DNA of 64,000 nt, from NCBI GenBank assembly GCA_036365455.1, contig JAWQUS010000022.1:2356001-2420000 (forward strand), written 5' to 3'. The stretch's first letter is position 1. Every line of letters starts with the position of its first letter. This DNA is from Macrosoma leucophasiata. Lineage: Eukaryota; Arthropoda; Insecta; Lepidoptera; Hedylidae. The position numbers and the translations under genes were made by a program. Below are positions 19,362 to 29,064 of the stretch, in pieces. The notes below the pieces were generated by a model that was not told the DNA's origin, searched no databases, and worked only from the letters and a program-made list of their open reading frames with translations.

Positions 19362-19666
19362 ATACAAATAAATAAAATTGGAGTGTCTGTTTGTAATATA
19401 AAAATAACCGCTTTTTAATAAATGCTTAAGTATGTATACACGGTACATATACCAAAACATTAATTTTACAATTTTGGTCTGTCTGTTTGTTCCCGCTAAT
19501 CTCGGAAACGGCTGGACCTATTTTAACGGGACTTTCACTGGCAGATAGCTGATGTAATAAGGAGTAACTTAGGCTGCATTTATACTAACTGCGCCCACGA
19601 CTTCGTCCGGGTAGATACTGAACAATCATATATTCTCAAGCGGGCGAAGTCGCGGGCACAGCTTGT
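19362..19666 (+). mobile_element. Helitron-like element, 305 bp, complete
   Basis: 5' ATACAAATAAATAAAATTGG; 3' GCGGGCGAAGTCGCGGGCAC then AGCTTGT. Shows the double 3' arrangement: an internal inverted end (CGCCCACGACTTCGTCCGGG) about 50 bp before the true end. Good reference copy. Confidence 0.88.
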
Positions 19667-19671
19667 AATAA

Positions 19672-19880
19672 ATAAAATAAAATACGCTTACACTTACAGC
19701 CCCACACTAGGTATAAACCTGTTTCGTGGGTGCCGTTATACACACACAACACATACACAAACACCCAGACCTGAAACAAATATCTGTAGGCTATACAAAT
19801 ATTTGTCCCAGTGCGGGGTCGAACCCGCGACCCCACTAATCAAACGGTCGTCTCACACCGTCGGACTAACCGGTTCGTGA
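19672..19880 (-). mobile_element. SINE D, full copy, minus strand
   Basis: Right end holds the reversed tRNA-like head (GGTCGAACCCGCGACC B-box region). Body ends AAATACGCTTACACTTACAG reversed at the left. Adjacent to the Helitron at 19362. Confidence 0.82.
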
Positions 19881-19936
19881 AATGATACCACAAGATATGA
19901 ACAGAGGTGGCGTTGAAGTCTGCGACACAGTCTATC

Positions 19937-20082
19937 GTCCTTATTCATAAGCGTATTTTAGCTAAAGTGTTGCTAATCTCTCCTTTGTCTTTTTCTACCC
20001 TGCACATTTGACAATGCAACTGACAAAGACAAAGTATTCTAGAGCTAAAACGTATCGAATGTACGTTAGTGAATAAGGGGGT
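19937..20082. mobile_element. MITE Z2
   Basis: GTCCTTATTCATAAGCGTAT to GTTAGTGAATAAGGGGGT. Confidence 0.88.
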
Positions 20083-20382
20083 ATGATTATAGCAGTTGTT
20101 ATCGTACTGTCTGTATGTTTGTATGTTTTTTATAGGTTAGGATCCCACTGCAGAATCATTTCGTTCATACATATATGCTGCAAGCCTAATTTTTATGCCT
20201 ATTTATAATCTAGAGATATTAGTCATGAATACCAAGAAGTCAGTAAGCCAGTCAGTCTTCCATAAACGTCACAGTTCTCAAAATTAATATAAAATTCGAA
20301 TTCTGACGTCACAAGTCAAGGTGAAGGGAAATCCGCACTGCCATTGATCCTATTACATACAAACATGTTTAGTATAACAAGT

Positions 20383-20935
20383 TCAGGGCATAGAGCAACG
20401 CGGCCCACCGGTCGCGGCGGACTGGAGGGGAGTAGCCATAGCGTGTATAGGTCGCGCCACGTAAAAAGAACGCTGGAAGAAAGTAGAAGGGATGTGTTCG
20501 CGCATCGGTACACTCGCGCACGAAAGTACTAGCCCTATTGGTTTATTTTTGATCTAGCTTTCGCTTGCGGTTTCGTGTATTGGTAGGCAGATTGAAAACG
20601 CCGCACCTCATACCACCAAATAGATCGATAAATCTTCTACTGCGCAACTTGACCGCCAGCGTTCTTTTTACCTGGCGCGACCTATATTACCGATGCAAAA
20701 CATCTGTCTGTCATTTTTTGCGGGAGGAAATGCGTGCGACACACACGCACACTACAAGAATCGTCTATTACTACGAAACTCATACCTTGCCTTTGACAAA
20801 ACACAGAAACAATTTCACGCACACATTTAAACATCTGGGCGATAGGTATAGGCCCATTTGGGCTTGTACTTTGACAGAGGGGAAAGCCTGGATATGGTTA
20901 CTCCCCTCTGGTATTGCTCTATGGTTCAGGGCGTT
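20383..20935. mobile_element. Long inverted-repeat element
   Basis: Left CATAGAGCAA...GGAGGGGAGTAGCCATAG pairs with the right GTTACTCCCCTCTGG...TTGCTCTATGG. Inside, TATAGGTCGCGCCA then GTAAAAAGAACGCTGG at about 20437-20472 pairs with CCAGCGTTCTTTTTACC at about 20656-20690. An about 170-bp stretch in the right half has no left counterpart. The ORFs here are shadows of the repeat. Confidence 0.7.
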
Positions 20936-21052
20936 ACAAGTACAATACGACTTACAAGTACCTAGTTTTGGAGGAGATTTGGCGGGAATCTTGAAAGTGG
21001 CGTGTGGTGCTCATATTTTATTACATTTTCTTGGTGTATTTTTGAGTTATCT

Positions 21053-21443
21053 ATACAAATAAATAAAATTGGAGTGCCTGTTTTTAATATTAAAATAACC
21101 GCTTTTTACTTAATGCATATGTGTCTATACAGGGTACTTAAACCAAAACAACATTTGATTTATATTATTTCGCATTAACACATGCTTGTGAAATATATTT
21201 TCTTTAAAATAAAATACAAAACAACATTTTTTTACAATTTTTGTCTGTCTGTCTATCTGTCTGTTTGTTCCGGCTAATCTTGGGAACGGTTGGACCGATT
21301 TTGACGGGACTTTTACTGCCAGATAGCTAATGTAATAAGGAGTAACTTAGGCTACTTTTATACAAGCTGCGCCCTCGAATTCATCCGGGTAGTACTGAAC
21401 ATTCATAAATTCTCACGCGGACGGAGTCTCAGGCACTGCTAGT
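21053..21443 (+). mobile_element. Helitron-like element inside W1
   Basis: ATACAAATAAATAAAATTGG start and CTGCTAGT end. It carries a 60-bp insertion at 21157-21216. Confidence 0.85.
21157..21216 (+). mobile_element. Minimal form of the tRNA-carrying element (no tRNA part)
   Basis: Contains TATTATTTCGCATTAACACA and CTTGTGAAATATATTTT of the tRNA-carrying element's 5' arm fused to its 3' end CTTTAAAATAAAATA. Flanked by CAAAACAACATTT at 21144-21156 and 21217-21229. Confidence 0.8.
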
Positions 21444-21823
21444 ATTAAATAAAGTTGGTGGCATTTTGTTTGATATAGGCTTATTACAGTGCCCGTGTAT
21501 AGTGAAATAGAATAACAGTGCGAAAACACGACCTTTCAGGTTGCCTCCAAAACTTCATCGTAAATGTTCTGGTAAATTAGCCATCGCTTTACTCGAATTA
21601 CTGACTGTGACTGACTGACTCTTACGCTGCTTATTACGAATATGAGTTATCGTTTTACTTGACACTCACAATATGCGCAATAGCGATGCCATATTAAAAA
21701 AATAAATCGCTTCCAATAGAAAAAAAATCTTCCGCTAGTGAGCGGTGGGATCGTTACGCTCCGACGCCAGAATAAAAACTACAGGAGCTAAAAAGTTGTA
21801 TTTAATACAAACTCACTGACAAT

Positions 21824-22111
21824 ACTGGTGGTAGAGCTCCAGTGACGGAGCTCGCGGGCGTAGGCACCACCGCATTACCTAATATACTTGCCGCTAAACG
21901 GTAGTGTTCAGCACTATCGTGTTCCGGTCAGGTGGTTAATGTACGGATCTGTAATTTCCGGCACAGAGGCATAACACCTAATGCCTCAGGAGTGGCAGCG
22001 CATCTGCATTTTGACCTCTGGTCATTGTGTGGGTGTCTATAGGCTGCAGTCATCACTTAACATCAATGTGAACTGCACGCTTGTTTGCCACTTTTATTAC
22101 ATTAAAAAAAA
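21824..22111 (+). mobile_element. SINE A, full copy
   Basis: ACTGGTGGTAGAGCTCC to CCACTTTTATTACATTAAAA. Good match to the family consensus. Confidence 0.92.
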
Positions 22112-23030
22112 ACTCTCTGTCAGATAAGTGACGTCAGAAATACCATAAACATCACAATTCTCGTAAGAAATTAATTTGAAATTCGAATTATGACGTCATA
22201 GAGTCGTAGTGAAGGGAAAACCGCGCGTGAATGATTCAATGAACGGAATCCATAATCTGTCGATCATTAATCGTGTATTTACGTTCAACGGTCCTTTTTA
22301 TGTATGGAATTAAATTTCCATGAACTTTAATCATGCTGACTTCGTTCCTGATTTACTTACTTATATTTGTAATAGTCAGAAATTCCGTAAACATAACAAT
22401 GTTTTTGAGTTTCTTTAGCTTTGATGGCAATTACTAATTTTAAGGTCAATTCTCCCGAAAGGCGGTAAAAATTATATTCTATAATAAATATTTTTTTTAT
22501 CAAAATCTTAGTCATAAAGTCGAAGCGAAGGGAAAAACCGCGCCTGAGCGATTCAATGAACTAAATCCATGATCAATCGACCATTAATCGTATATTCATG
22601 TCAACATTCCTTTTTATGGATGTAATTCTCTATGGAAATTATTGTATTGATATGGAAATTTTAATATTGCTCACTTGACACGTGATTCAGTTCAATTTGG
22701 TATCTATAGTGCTTAATCTTATAATTTAATGTCATAATTCTCCAAGGAAAACGTCGCCTGTACGTAGATTAGTAACTACTTATAGATGTAATTAACTAAG
22801 ATATATTATATGTTAATGCAAATATAAAAATCGGCTTTAAAATAAAAAAGCACTAGTTAAACTTTTAAAATAAAGACATTTTTTATTTAACAAGAGTAAA
22901 AACGTGTAAGTAATATTGATCAATGATGTCATAAATACCGCATACGTCACAATTTTATTCTCTTTCTTTCTTTTTTTTGCCTTGATGGCACTTACCACTT
23001 TTAATTCTGCCAAAATCCTTTAAACATTTA

Positions 23031-23177
23031 CCCCCTTATTCATAAACGTACATTAGATACGTTTTAGCTATAGAATGCTTTGTCTTTGTCAGTTTCATTG
23101 TCAAATGTGCAGGATAGAAAAAGACAAAGGAGAGATTAGCAACACTTTAGCTAAAATACGTTTATGAATAAGAGGGT
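23031..23177. mobile_element. MITE Z3
   Basis: CCCCCTTATTCATAAACGTA to CGTTTATGAATAAGAGGG; near-identical to the family. Confidence 0.9.
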
Positions 23178-23202
23178 TAATTTTTAAAAGAAAACAATTC
23201 TT

Positions 23203-23422
23203 GGTTGCAGAGGCCCAGGAAGACCAAGGCTGACCTACCATGACCAAATAGGTCGAGTTCTGTCTGATGGTGGGGTCAAAAGTCTTAGGAATCGGCGTGC
23301 ATGTATGAAGAGAATAATGAAGGTAGACGAGGCACGAGAGGTTTGTCTGAACCGGGATATCTGGCGCTCTACACTCTCTGCCTACCCCGTTAGGGACCTG
23401 GCGTGAAGATACATACATACAT
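23203..23422 (+). mobile_element. LINE R 3' end with 9-bp target duplication
   Basis: 5'-truncated insertion starting GGTTGCAGAGGCCCAGG and ending GAAGATACATACATACAT. Flanked by ACAATTCTT at 23194-23202 and 23423-23431. Coding remnants include GRPRLTYHDQIGRVLSDGG. This copy fixes the 3' end of the LINE R family as a CATA repeat. Confidence 0.9.
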
Positions 23423-23699
23423 ACAATTCTTAATTCAAAATCTTATTGCATAAGTTCTTAGTGAAGGGAAAACAGTGCGTGAGTGATTCAACGGACTAAA
23501 TCCATGATCTATCGACCATTTAATCGTGTATTTACGTCAACGGTCCTTTTTATGTATGGATGTAATTCTCTATGGAAATTGTTGTATTGATATGGAAATT
23601 TTAATATTCCTCAGTTGACACGTGATTCAGTTAATAATATTATCTATAATCTTTATTAACGTTTACGGGCATGATTGAGTCATTGAGTTAAATGTATAA

Positions 23700-24423
23700 T
23701 GGGCGTGTTCAGCCCTGTTCAGCCAAATAAAGATCTTATAAGATCTTACAAGACTTTAAGAAATAAATTCCTTTTGTCGTCGTCGGGACGTGACGACCCC
23801 ACCGCCCGGTGTAACGTAAGAATTTTCTTCTACTGGACGAGAGTTCTTGCATTAGTTCAGTCTGTGAACTGAACAATGGTCATACCATTTCAACGGGGTG
23901 GTAGTAAATGCAATAACGTAAGATAGGCAGCAGAGCCCTGCGATAAAACTGGGTACTGCCACTTCCATCGCCAGCATAATTTTTTTTAAATTATGTTATG
24001 GTGTTAAGGGGGATATTATTAAGAAAGACAGAAAGAAAGAAAACAATTAATAATTTTGGAATTTTTAAAGTTTCGAAGATTTTTTACTCTCTTGTTTTTT
24101 TAATTTAAAATGGGGACACATTTTATTACATTGGAAGTATCTATGTTACAAAAATTGACTTTCAGAAAAAAAAATTGTTTGAAACCTCTATTGTTATTTT
24201 CAAAGATCTTTCTTTAAAAATGCAATGGGACTTGGTTTGATAAAAAGAAAATGTTTTCATTTCCAAGCAAAGACACAATTTTTTTTTAAAATTTTGTTTT
24301 GTACTATATCATAAAGCGGCTTACAAAATACCTGACTAGTTTCAAGTATCAAATCCTAATAGTTTCGAAGTAAAGTGTCTGTGACATACGGACGGACGGA
24401 CAGGTAGACAGACAGACCTTTGG
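23700..24423. other. Unassigned sequence with short simple repeats
   Basis: AT-rich with AAAGACAGAAAGAAAGAAA near 24030 and GGACGGACGGACAGGTAGAC near 24392. No gene recognised. Confidence 0.35.
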
Positions 24424-24645
24424 CACACCGGACACTTCGCCAAAATACCATACAAACGCTTATTTTGGTCTCTATTACACAGACATCAATCAGTGACGTG
24501 TATTTACACGTGCACCTGTGTGCGTAGCACGTAGAAAAAACCAACCGTCGCCCATAAGAGGGGAGGAGTTTGGGTGATGCGGGGAAATCTGGCGGGACGT
24601 CGAAGTGTCCATTCGATACGTAGTGTTATTACATATTATCTGCCT
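24424..24645 (+). repeat. Family B copy
   Basis: CACCGGACACTTCGCC to GATACGTAGTGTTATTACAT. Confidence 0.8.
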
Positions 24646-25282
24646 TTGGTTACGAAACCTTAACAAAGACGAAGCAAGCACCGTGCGTCTACCTACTACC
24701 ACTAATCTAAAGTGACATAAAACTAGCTTCAATTATGTATCTTGTTACATCCTCGAGTAAATCATAAAAAAAGGCAAAAACAGGTTTCTAACGGTGTAGA
24801 TTAGCAGCGTGATTTATTTGACACATTGACATAAAACTGCGAAGAGTCTATCGATAAGACTGATTAAATTAACCGAGCTCTTAAGTCGGGTTAACACGCA
24901 GCGACTTTTGATCGACGGCGACTCTACAGCGATTAATAATAGTATGCATATATTTCAGACAACAATGCCTTAATTAAACGATAGACCCATAGAAAACATA
25001 TACGTTACAGATTGACATACATATAAAATTATACTCATAGGTACCAGCACCGGGCTATTAACCCGGCACAGTGCTGAGACCTTTAAACAATTTGTTCCAT
25101 ATAAATTAGTTGTTTATTTTTGTTTCTTCTTATGTTTTGATTATTATCACAAGTGTTTTCTTTTTTTATGTTTATTTTAAGTGTGGAATGGTTTTTCCAA
25201 AAACATTTTTTCTCTCTTTCGTATATATATATTTTTTTATTATTATAGGTACTTATATTCATTTGTTTTACGTCCACTTGAT
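24646..25282. other. Unassigned AT-rich sequence
   Basis: No RNA gene, repeat family or coding frame recognised. Confidence 0.35.
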
Positions 25283-25612
25283 AGCGATTTCAACATCTCA
25301 AGCCTTCTTTATCCCATTTGGTGTAAGCCTCCTTCAACTTCCTCCACTGCGTTCTGTATTGAGCAGTTTGCATCTAGTTTTTGTCCGCTATTCTCTAGAT
25401 GTTATCGTTCCTCATTTGGGGTCTATCGACTGGTCCCTTGTGCTCCCACAGTTTCCACTCTAACATGTCTTTGCACCACGAGGCTTGTTTACGGGCTTTA
25501 TGTCCTGCTCCACTGGTTTTACTACGTCGGGTACATGGCTTTGTATTCTTATTCACTTGTTGTTGTTGATTTTTCAATTCATAGAGTTACGTGCACCAGG
25601 TGCGCCAACTGA
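25283..25612 (-). pseudogene. Decayed LINE ORF2 C-terminus
   Basis: The minus frame reads WCKDMLEWKLWEHKGPVDRP, QMRNDNI, stop, RIADKN, stop, MQTAQYRTQWRKLKEAYTKW. The series R-x-Q-x-R-x-D-x-I, then A-Q-x-R-x-x-W-x-x-L-x-E-A is the tail motif of many LINE reverse transcriptases. Two stops and no upstream RT motifs make it a dead, 5'-truncated fragment. The plus-strand ORFs over it are antisense shadows. Confidence 0.65.
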
Positions 25613-25776
25613 ATAAGCGTAATTGTTTTATATTATTTCGCATTAACACATGCTTGTGAAATATATTTTATTTAAAGAAAAATGGAAAGAAATATAGTAG
25701 TTGGCAATAGATGGCGCTGCTGCTACCACAAAGCAATGCAATAGATGTGAAGGAAAGATTTGACAAATCGGGCAGA

Positions 25777-25850
25777 ACTTCAGTAGCTCAATTGGAAGAG
25801 CGGCTGGACTAGATTCCCAGTAGGCCGCGAGTTCGAGTCTCGCCTGAAGT
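25777..25850 (+). tRNA. tRNA-like unit 1 of locus B (probably a pseudo-tRNA)
   Basis: ACTTCAG/CTGAAGT acceptor fully paired, TAGCTCAATTGGAAGAGC A box, GAGTTCGAGTCTC T-arm, followed by CAAATTTTTC (possible Pol III stop). Anticodon loop as in locus A (AGA) with one stem mismatch. Confidence 0.58.
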
Positions 25851-26081
25851 CAAATTTTTCTTTCCATTTTTCTTTAAATAAAATATATTTCACAAGCATG
25901 TGTTAATGCGAAATAATATAAAACAATTATTAAGGGTAAAAGCGACTTCTTTACGATATTCAATAAACTGCAAAGTCTATTATATCGGTTGCCTAACTAG
26001 CATAGTTGGCAATAGATGGCGCTGCTGCTACCACAATGCAATGCAATAAATGTGAAGGAAAGACTTGACAAATCGGGCAGG

Positions 26082-26155
26082 ACTTCAGTAGCTCAATTGG
26101 AAGAGCGGCTGGACTAGATTCCCAGTAGGCCGCGAGTTCGAATCTCGCCTGAAGT
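26082..26155 (+). tRNA. tRNA-like unit 2 of locus B (probably a pseudo-tRNA)
   Basis: Identical to unit 1 except T-loop TTCGAAT. Followed by CAAATTTTTC. Confidence 0.58.
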
Positions 26156-26200
26156 CAAATTTTTCTTTCCATTTTTCTTTAAATAAAATGAATAAGCGTA

Positions 26201-26425
26201 TTTAGAAATTAAGGAAAACATGGAAAGATGATATTAACATCGGGCAGGGATTGAACCTGTAACCTCAGGATAACCAGTCCAGCGTCTTTACTATTAAGCT
26301 ACCGAAGATCCTGAAATTTGTCTTTGGGCATGGAATGAACCTGTGACCTCAGGATAACCAGCGCGGCCACGTTTACCACTAAGCTAGTGCACTCCCATAT
26401 GTTATTGCAAAAAATAAAATATTAC
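26201..26425 (-). repeat. Two further tRNA-like sequences in tandem, degraded
   Basis: On the minus strand: unit at about 26241-26310 with TAGCTTAATAGTAAAGACGC and GGTTCAATCCCTGCCCG; unit at about 26332-26395 with TAGCTTAGTGGTAAACGTGG and GGTTCATTCCATGCCC. Acceptor stems pair poorly. The flanks TTTCCATGTTTTCCTTA (minus) and TTATTGCAAAAAATAAAAT resemble the arms of the tRNA-carrying element. Confidence 0.6.
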
Positions 26426-26810
26426 AATGAAGCACGTCCATGCAGTAAAGATGAGGCGTCAAACTTTTCAAATATATACAGCGATTCAATCGCCACATTT
26501 ATAGCAACAATATATCGGTGCTAAACATATTGTCCACTCAGCGATCTTGTCATCGCCAACGAGTCGCCATCGAATAGTCGCTGCCGTATGGAACAGGCTT
26601 TATGCTGGCAAAACTAATACTTGAATGAATAGATACATTATTTAGACTGTGCTTGAATAATGAAAACGGTTTACAGCCGACCCTTTACCAAGAGAAAAAA
26701 ATACAACGGTAAAGTGTCAATAGTTTTTTTTTCTAATGGACGGGTGAAAATGGGCCTATTGACCTACAGCCTCACTTGGACAAAGATAAAGTATATCTAG
26801 AAGAGTGTAA

Positions 26811-26956
26811 CCCCCTTATTCATAAACGTACTTTAGAGACGTTTTAGCTATGGAATGCTTTGTCTTTGTCAGTTACATTGTCAAATGTGCAGGATAGAAA
26901 AAGACAAAGGAGAGATTAGCAACTTTAGCTAAAATACGTTTATGAATAGGGGGGTA
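26811..26956. mobile_element. MITE Z4
   Basis: CCCCCTTATTCATAAACGTA to ACGTTTATGAATAGGGGGG. Confidence 0.9.
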
Positions 26957-27064
26957 AGAGTATAACGCCGCCATTAATGTCAACAAATTTTGAATAATTA
27001 AAAATAATAATAAAATAACGGTGATATTAATATGAAATTATAAAACAATTATATTATCTGTTTG

Positions 27065-27200
27065 AAATGCCTACCTAATTCTGGTTATCCTGATGTCGCA
27101 GGTACGATTCTTGCCCTTTAAATCAAAATTAATTTCCATATTTTCCTTATTTTCAAAAAGTTCACTCGCATGTATTATTGCGAAAAATAAAATATTAGTT
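27065..27200 (+). repeat. tRNA-like 3' half plus arm sequence
   Basis: GGTTATCCTGATGTCGCAGG, B-box-like GGTACGATTCTTGCCC, then TTTCCATATTTTCC and CTCGCATGTATTATTGCG. The last part matches the arm of the element at 25622 (GCATGTGTTAATGCG). Probably a remnant of the same superfamily. Confidence 0.55.
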
Positions 27201-27206
27201 TTATTG

Positions 27207-27345
27207 TGAGATTCACAGACCGCACTACGACTTTACTTTGAGCAAAGTATGCTTAGAACTGTCAGAAATGTATGGGTTTTGAGAGTTCGAAGCGTTCTTT
27301 GCTCGAAAGTTAAGCCGTAGTGCGGTCTGCGAAACTCGCCATTAG
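27207..27345. mobile_element. MITE P3
   Basis: GTGAGATTCACAGACCGCAC and its right-hand complement; about 55-bp arms. Confidence 0.88.
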
Positions 27346-27506
27346 ACTCTGTTACCATTAAAATTAAATAAAAAAAACAATATCAGCTATCTTGAGATAT
27401 CACACATCAAATTCATTACATTTTTCACTGCAGTGGAAGCATTTACACATAGTTCGTCACATTAAATATCAAAACTATTTGACTTGAATAAATTATCTTT
27501 GGTTTT

Positions 27507-28620
27507 CAATTCTTACACAATTCGACCTCACTATTTACATCGGCGATTTTAAAAAGCCGTGAACTTGAGAAAGATTGCAAAATGTCTTTTAATAAACATT
27601 GCATAAGATCCGATTTAACTAGAATGTTCGGTTCCTGTCAGCGAGTTCCATTCTTGAAGTTTCCGTTTTTCACGATTTTTGATGTGTAAAATTTCTTAGC
27701 GGCACTCTGCACTTTCTGTGATAGGTAAACATTTTTTACCTGGCGTCAGGATACGTGACCCTGATCGAAAATGCGTAAGACACGTGACCAGAATTGCATC
27801 CGCCTACTTTTTGGGGTCCCAATGACAGCTGTCAGTGGTGATCGTGTTGGTGGCGTCGGTGGTATCGGTGGCATTGGTGGCGTTGTTAGCGTTGGTGGCG
27901 CTAGTGGCGTCGGTGGCGTCGGTGGCGTCGGTGGCGTTGGTGGCGTTGGTGGCGTTGGTGGCGTTGGTGGCGTTGGTGGCGTTGGTGGCGTTTCTGGTAT
28001 TTCAATTCTTACACAATTCGACCTCACTATATACATTGGCGATTTTAAAATCCGTGAACTTGAGAAAGATTGCAAAATGTCTTATAATAAACATTGCCTA
28101 AGATCCGATTTAACTAGAATGTTCGGTTCCCGTCATCAATTTCCATTTTTTTATAGTTTTTTAAGTGTGCAATTCTTTCTTTGGCAACGCCTTCATTTTA
28201 TGTCACCTGCAAAAAATATTAAACTCGCGTCAGTTTACGTGACCTAAATCGAAAATGCGTAAGACGGATATGTGAGTAGAATTGCATTGGCTTTGGTGGT
28301 GGTGGCGCTGGTGGTGGTGGTGTTGGTGGCTTTGGTGGCGTCGGTGGCGTCGGTGGCGTTGGTAGCGTTGGTGGCGTCGGTGGCGTCGGTGGCGTCGGTG
28401 GCGTCGGTGGCATCGGTGGCGTTGGTGGTATTTAAATTCTTACACAATTCGACCTCACAATGCATATTGGCGATTTTAAGAACCGTGAACTTGAGAAAGA
28501 TTGCAAAATTAATGTATTTTAATAAACATTGCCAAAGATCCGATTTAAAGAGAATGTTCGGTTCCTGTCAGTGAATTCCATTTTAACACGTTTCCGTTTT
28601 TCGCAATTTCTTATAGTAAC
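27507..28620 (+). repeat. Tandem array of about 430-500-bp units with GGTGGC minisatellites
   Basis: Three starts of AATTCTTACACAATTCGACC at about 27508, 28004 and 28434, each followed by GGCGATTTTAA and AACTTGAGAAAGATTGCAAA. The first two units end with GGTGGC/GGTGGCGTT arrays (27838-27995 and 28290-28431); the third lacks one and fades out after about 28600. The long glycine/proline ORFs here are products of the repeat, not genes. Confidence 0.85.
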
Positions 28621-28659
28621 GATTATTTGTAAGGTTGTCACGTTCCTTACATAAAAAAA

Positions 28660-28868
28660 AATTGTATTAAAAACAAGCATGCAGCTCACTTTGATGTTAA
28701 GTGATGACTGCAGCCTATAGACATCTACACAAAAATCATAGATCAAAATGCAGATGCGCCACCCCTGAGACCTTAGTTGTTATGTCTCTGTGAGTTAATA
28801 CGGGGCCATACACCTTCGAGCCTACGCCTACGCCTTCGAACTCCTTCACTGGAGCTCTACTACCAGTA
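28660..28868 (-). mobile_element. SINE A, internally deleted, minus strand
   Basis: ACAAGCATGCAGCTCAC to CACTGGAGCTCTACTACCAG; lacks the central block. Confidence 0.8.
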
Positions 28869-28884
28869 ACTTCACGTTTGTTTT

Positions 28885-28925
28885 CTCAGAGGGGTTGGCA
28901 GAGGTAAATGCATGCATTTAAGCAC
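28885..28925 (-). mobile_element. SINE C tail fragment
   Basis: GGGGTTGGCAGAGGTAAATG CATGC only, reverse of the SINE C 3' end. Confidence 0.5.
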
Positions 28926-28926
28926 A

Positions 28927-29064
28927 TTTTTTTATGTAATGGAAGTGGCAAACAAGCATGCAATTAACATTGATGTAAAGTGATGACTGCATCCTATAGA
29001 CACCCACACAAAGACCAAAGTCAAAATGCAAGCTTGTTTGCCAGTTCCATTGCATAAAAAAAAA
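28927..29064. mobile_element. SINE A foldback: minus 3' part joined to plus 3' end
   Basis: Minus-strand tail from TTTTTTTATGTAATGG to AAAGTCAAAATGCA, then at once AGCTTGTTTGCCAGTTCC to CATAAAAAAAAA in plus orientation. Confidence 0.8.

Larger units (their letters stand above)
20970..21700 (+). mobile_element. W1 retroposon copy, split by a Helitron
   Basis: Starts TTTGGCGGGAATCTTGAAAG, ends AGCGATGCCATATTAAAAAA. The Helitron at 21053-21443 separates GTATTTTTGAGTTAT from TAAATAAAGTTGGTGGC, which are continuous in W2 and W3. Confidence 0.8.
22112..23640 (+). repeat. Three diverged copies of an about 250-bp repeat
   Basis: Units near 22120-22345, 22370-22690 and 22915-23640 share GTGAAGGGAAAAC-type, GATTCAATGAAC-type, GACCATTAATCGT-type and CCTTTTTATGTATGGA blocks. 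The third is interrupted by MITE Z3 and a LINE R insertion. A further fragment lies at 20236-20345 (CATAAACGTCACAGTTCTC). Confidence 0.7.
25622..26188 (+). mobile_element. tRNA-carrying inverted-repeat retroelement, locus B
   Basis: 567 bp flanked by TGAATAAGCGTA at 25610-25621 and 26189-26200. Order: arm ATTGTTTTATATTATTTCGC; TTTAAAGAAAAATGGAAAG; GGCGCTGCTGCTACC; tRNA-like unit; AAATTTTTCTTTCC; the inverted arm (CACAAGCATGTGTTAATGCG); a 70-bp spacer; second GGCGCTGCTGCTACC; second tRNA-like unit; TTTTTCTTTCCATTTTTC; CTTTAAATAAAA end. The AATAAA-like end and the variable-length duplications suggest retrotransposition by a LINE, not cut-and-paste. Confidence 0.82.

Noticed and set aside
20565..21062. 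165-codon plus-strand ORF
   Set aside because: It runs through an inverted-repeat element into the start of W1 and has no domain.
25181..25612. 143-codon plus-strand ORF
   Set aside because: It lies opposite a recognisable, though decayed, LINE C-terminus on the minus strand.
27771..28574. Long glycine- and proline-rich open frames on both strands (up to 158 codons)
   Set aside because: They come from GGTGGC-type arrays that are open in most frames; the same frames end at the array edges.
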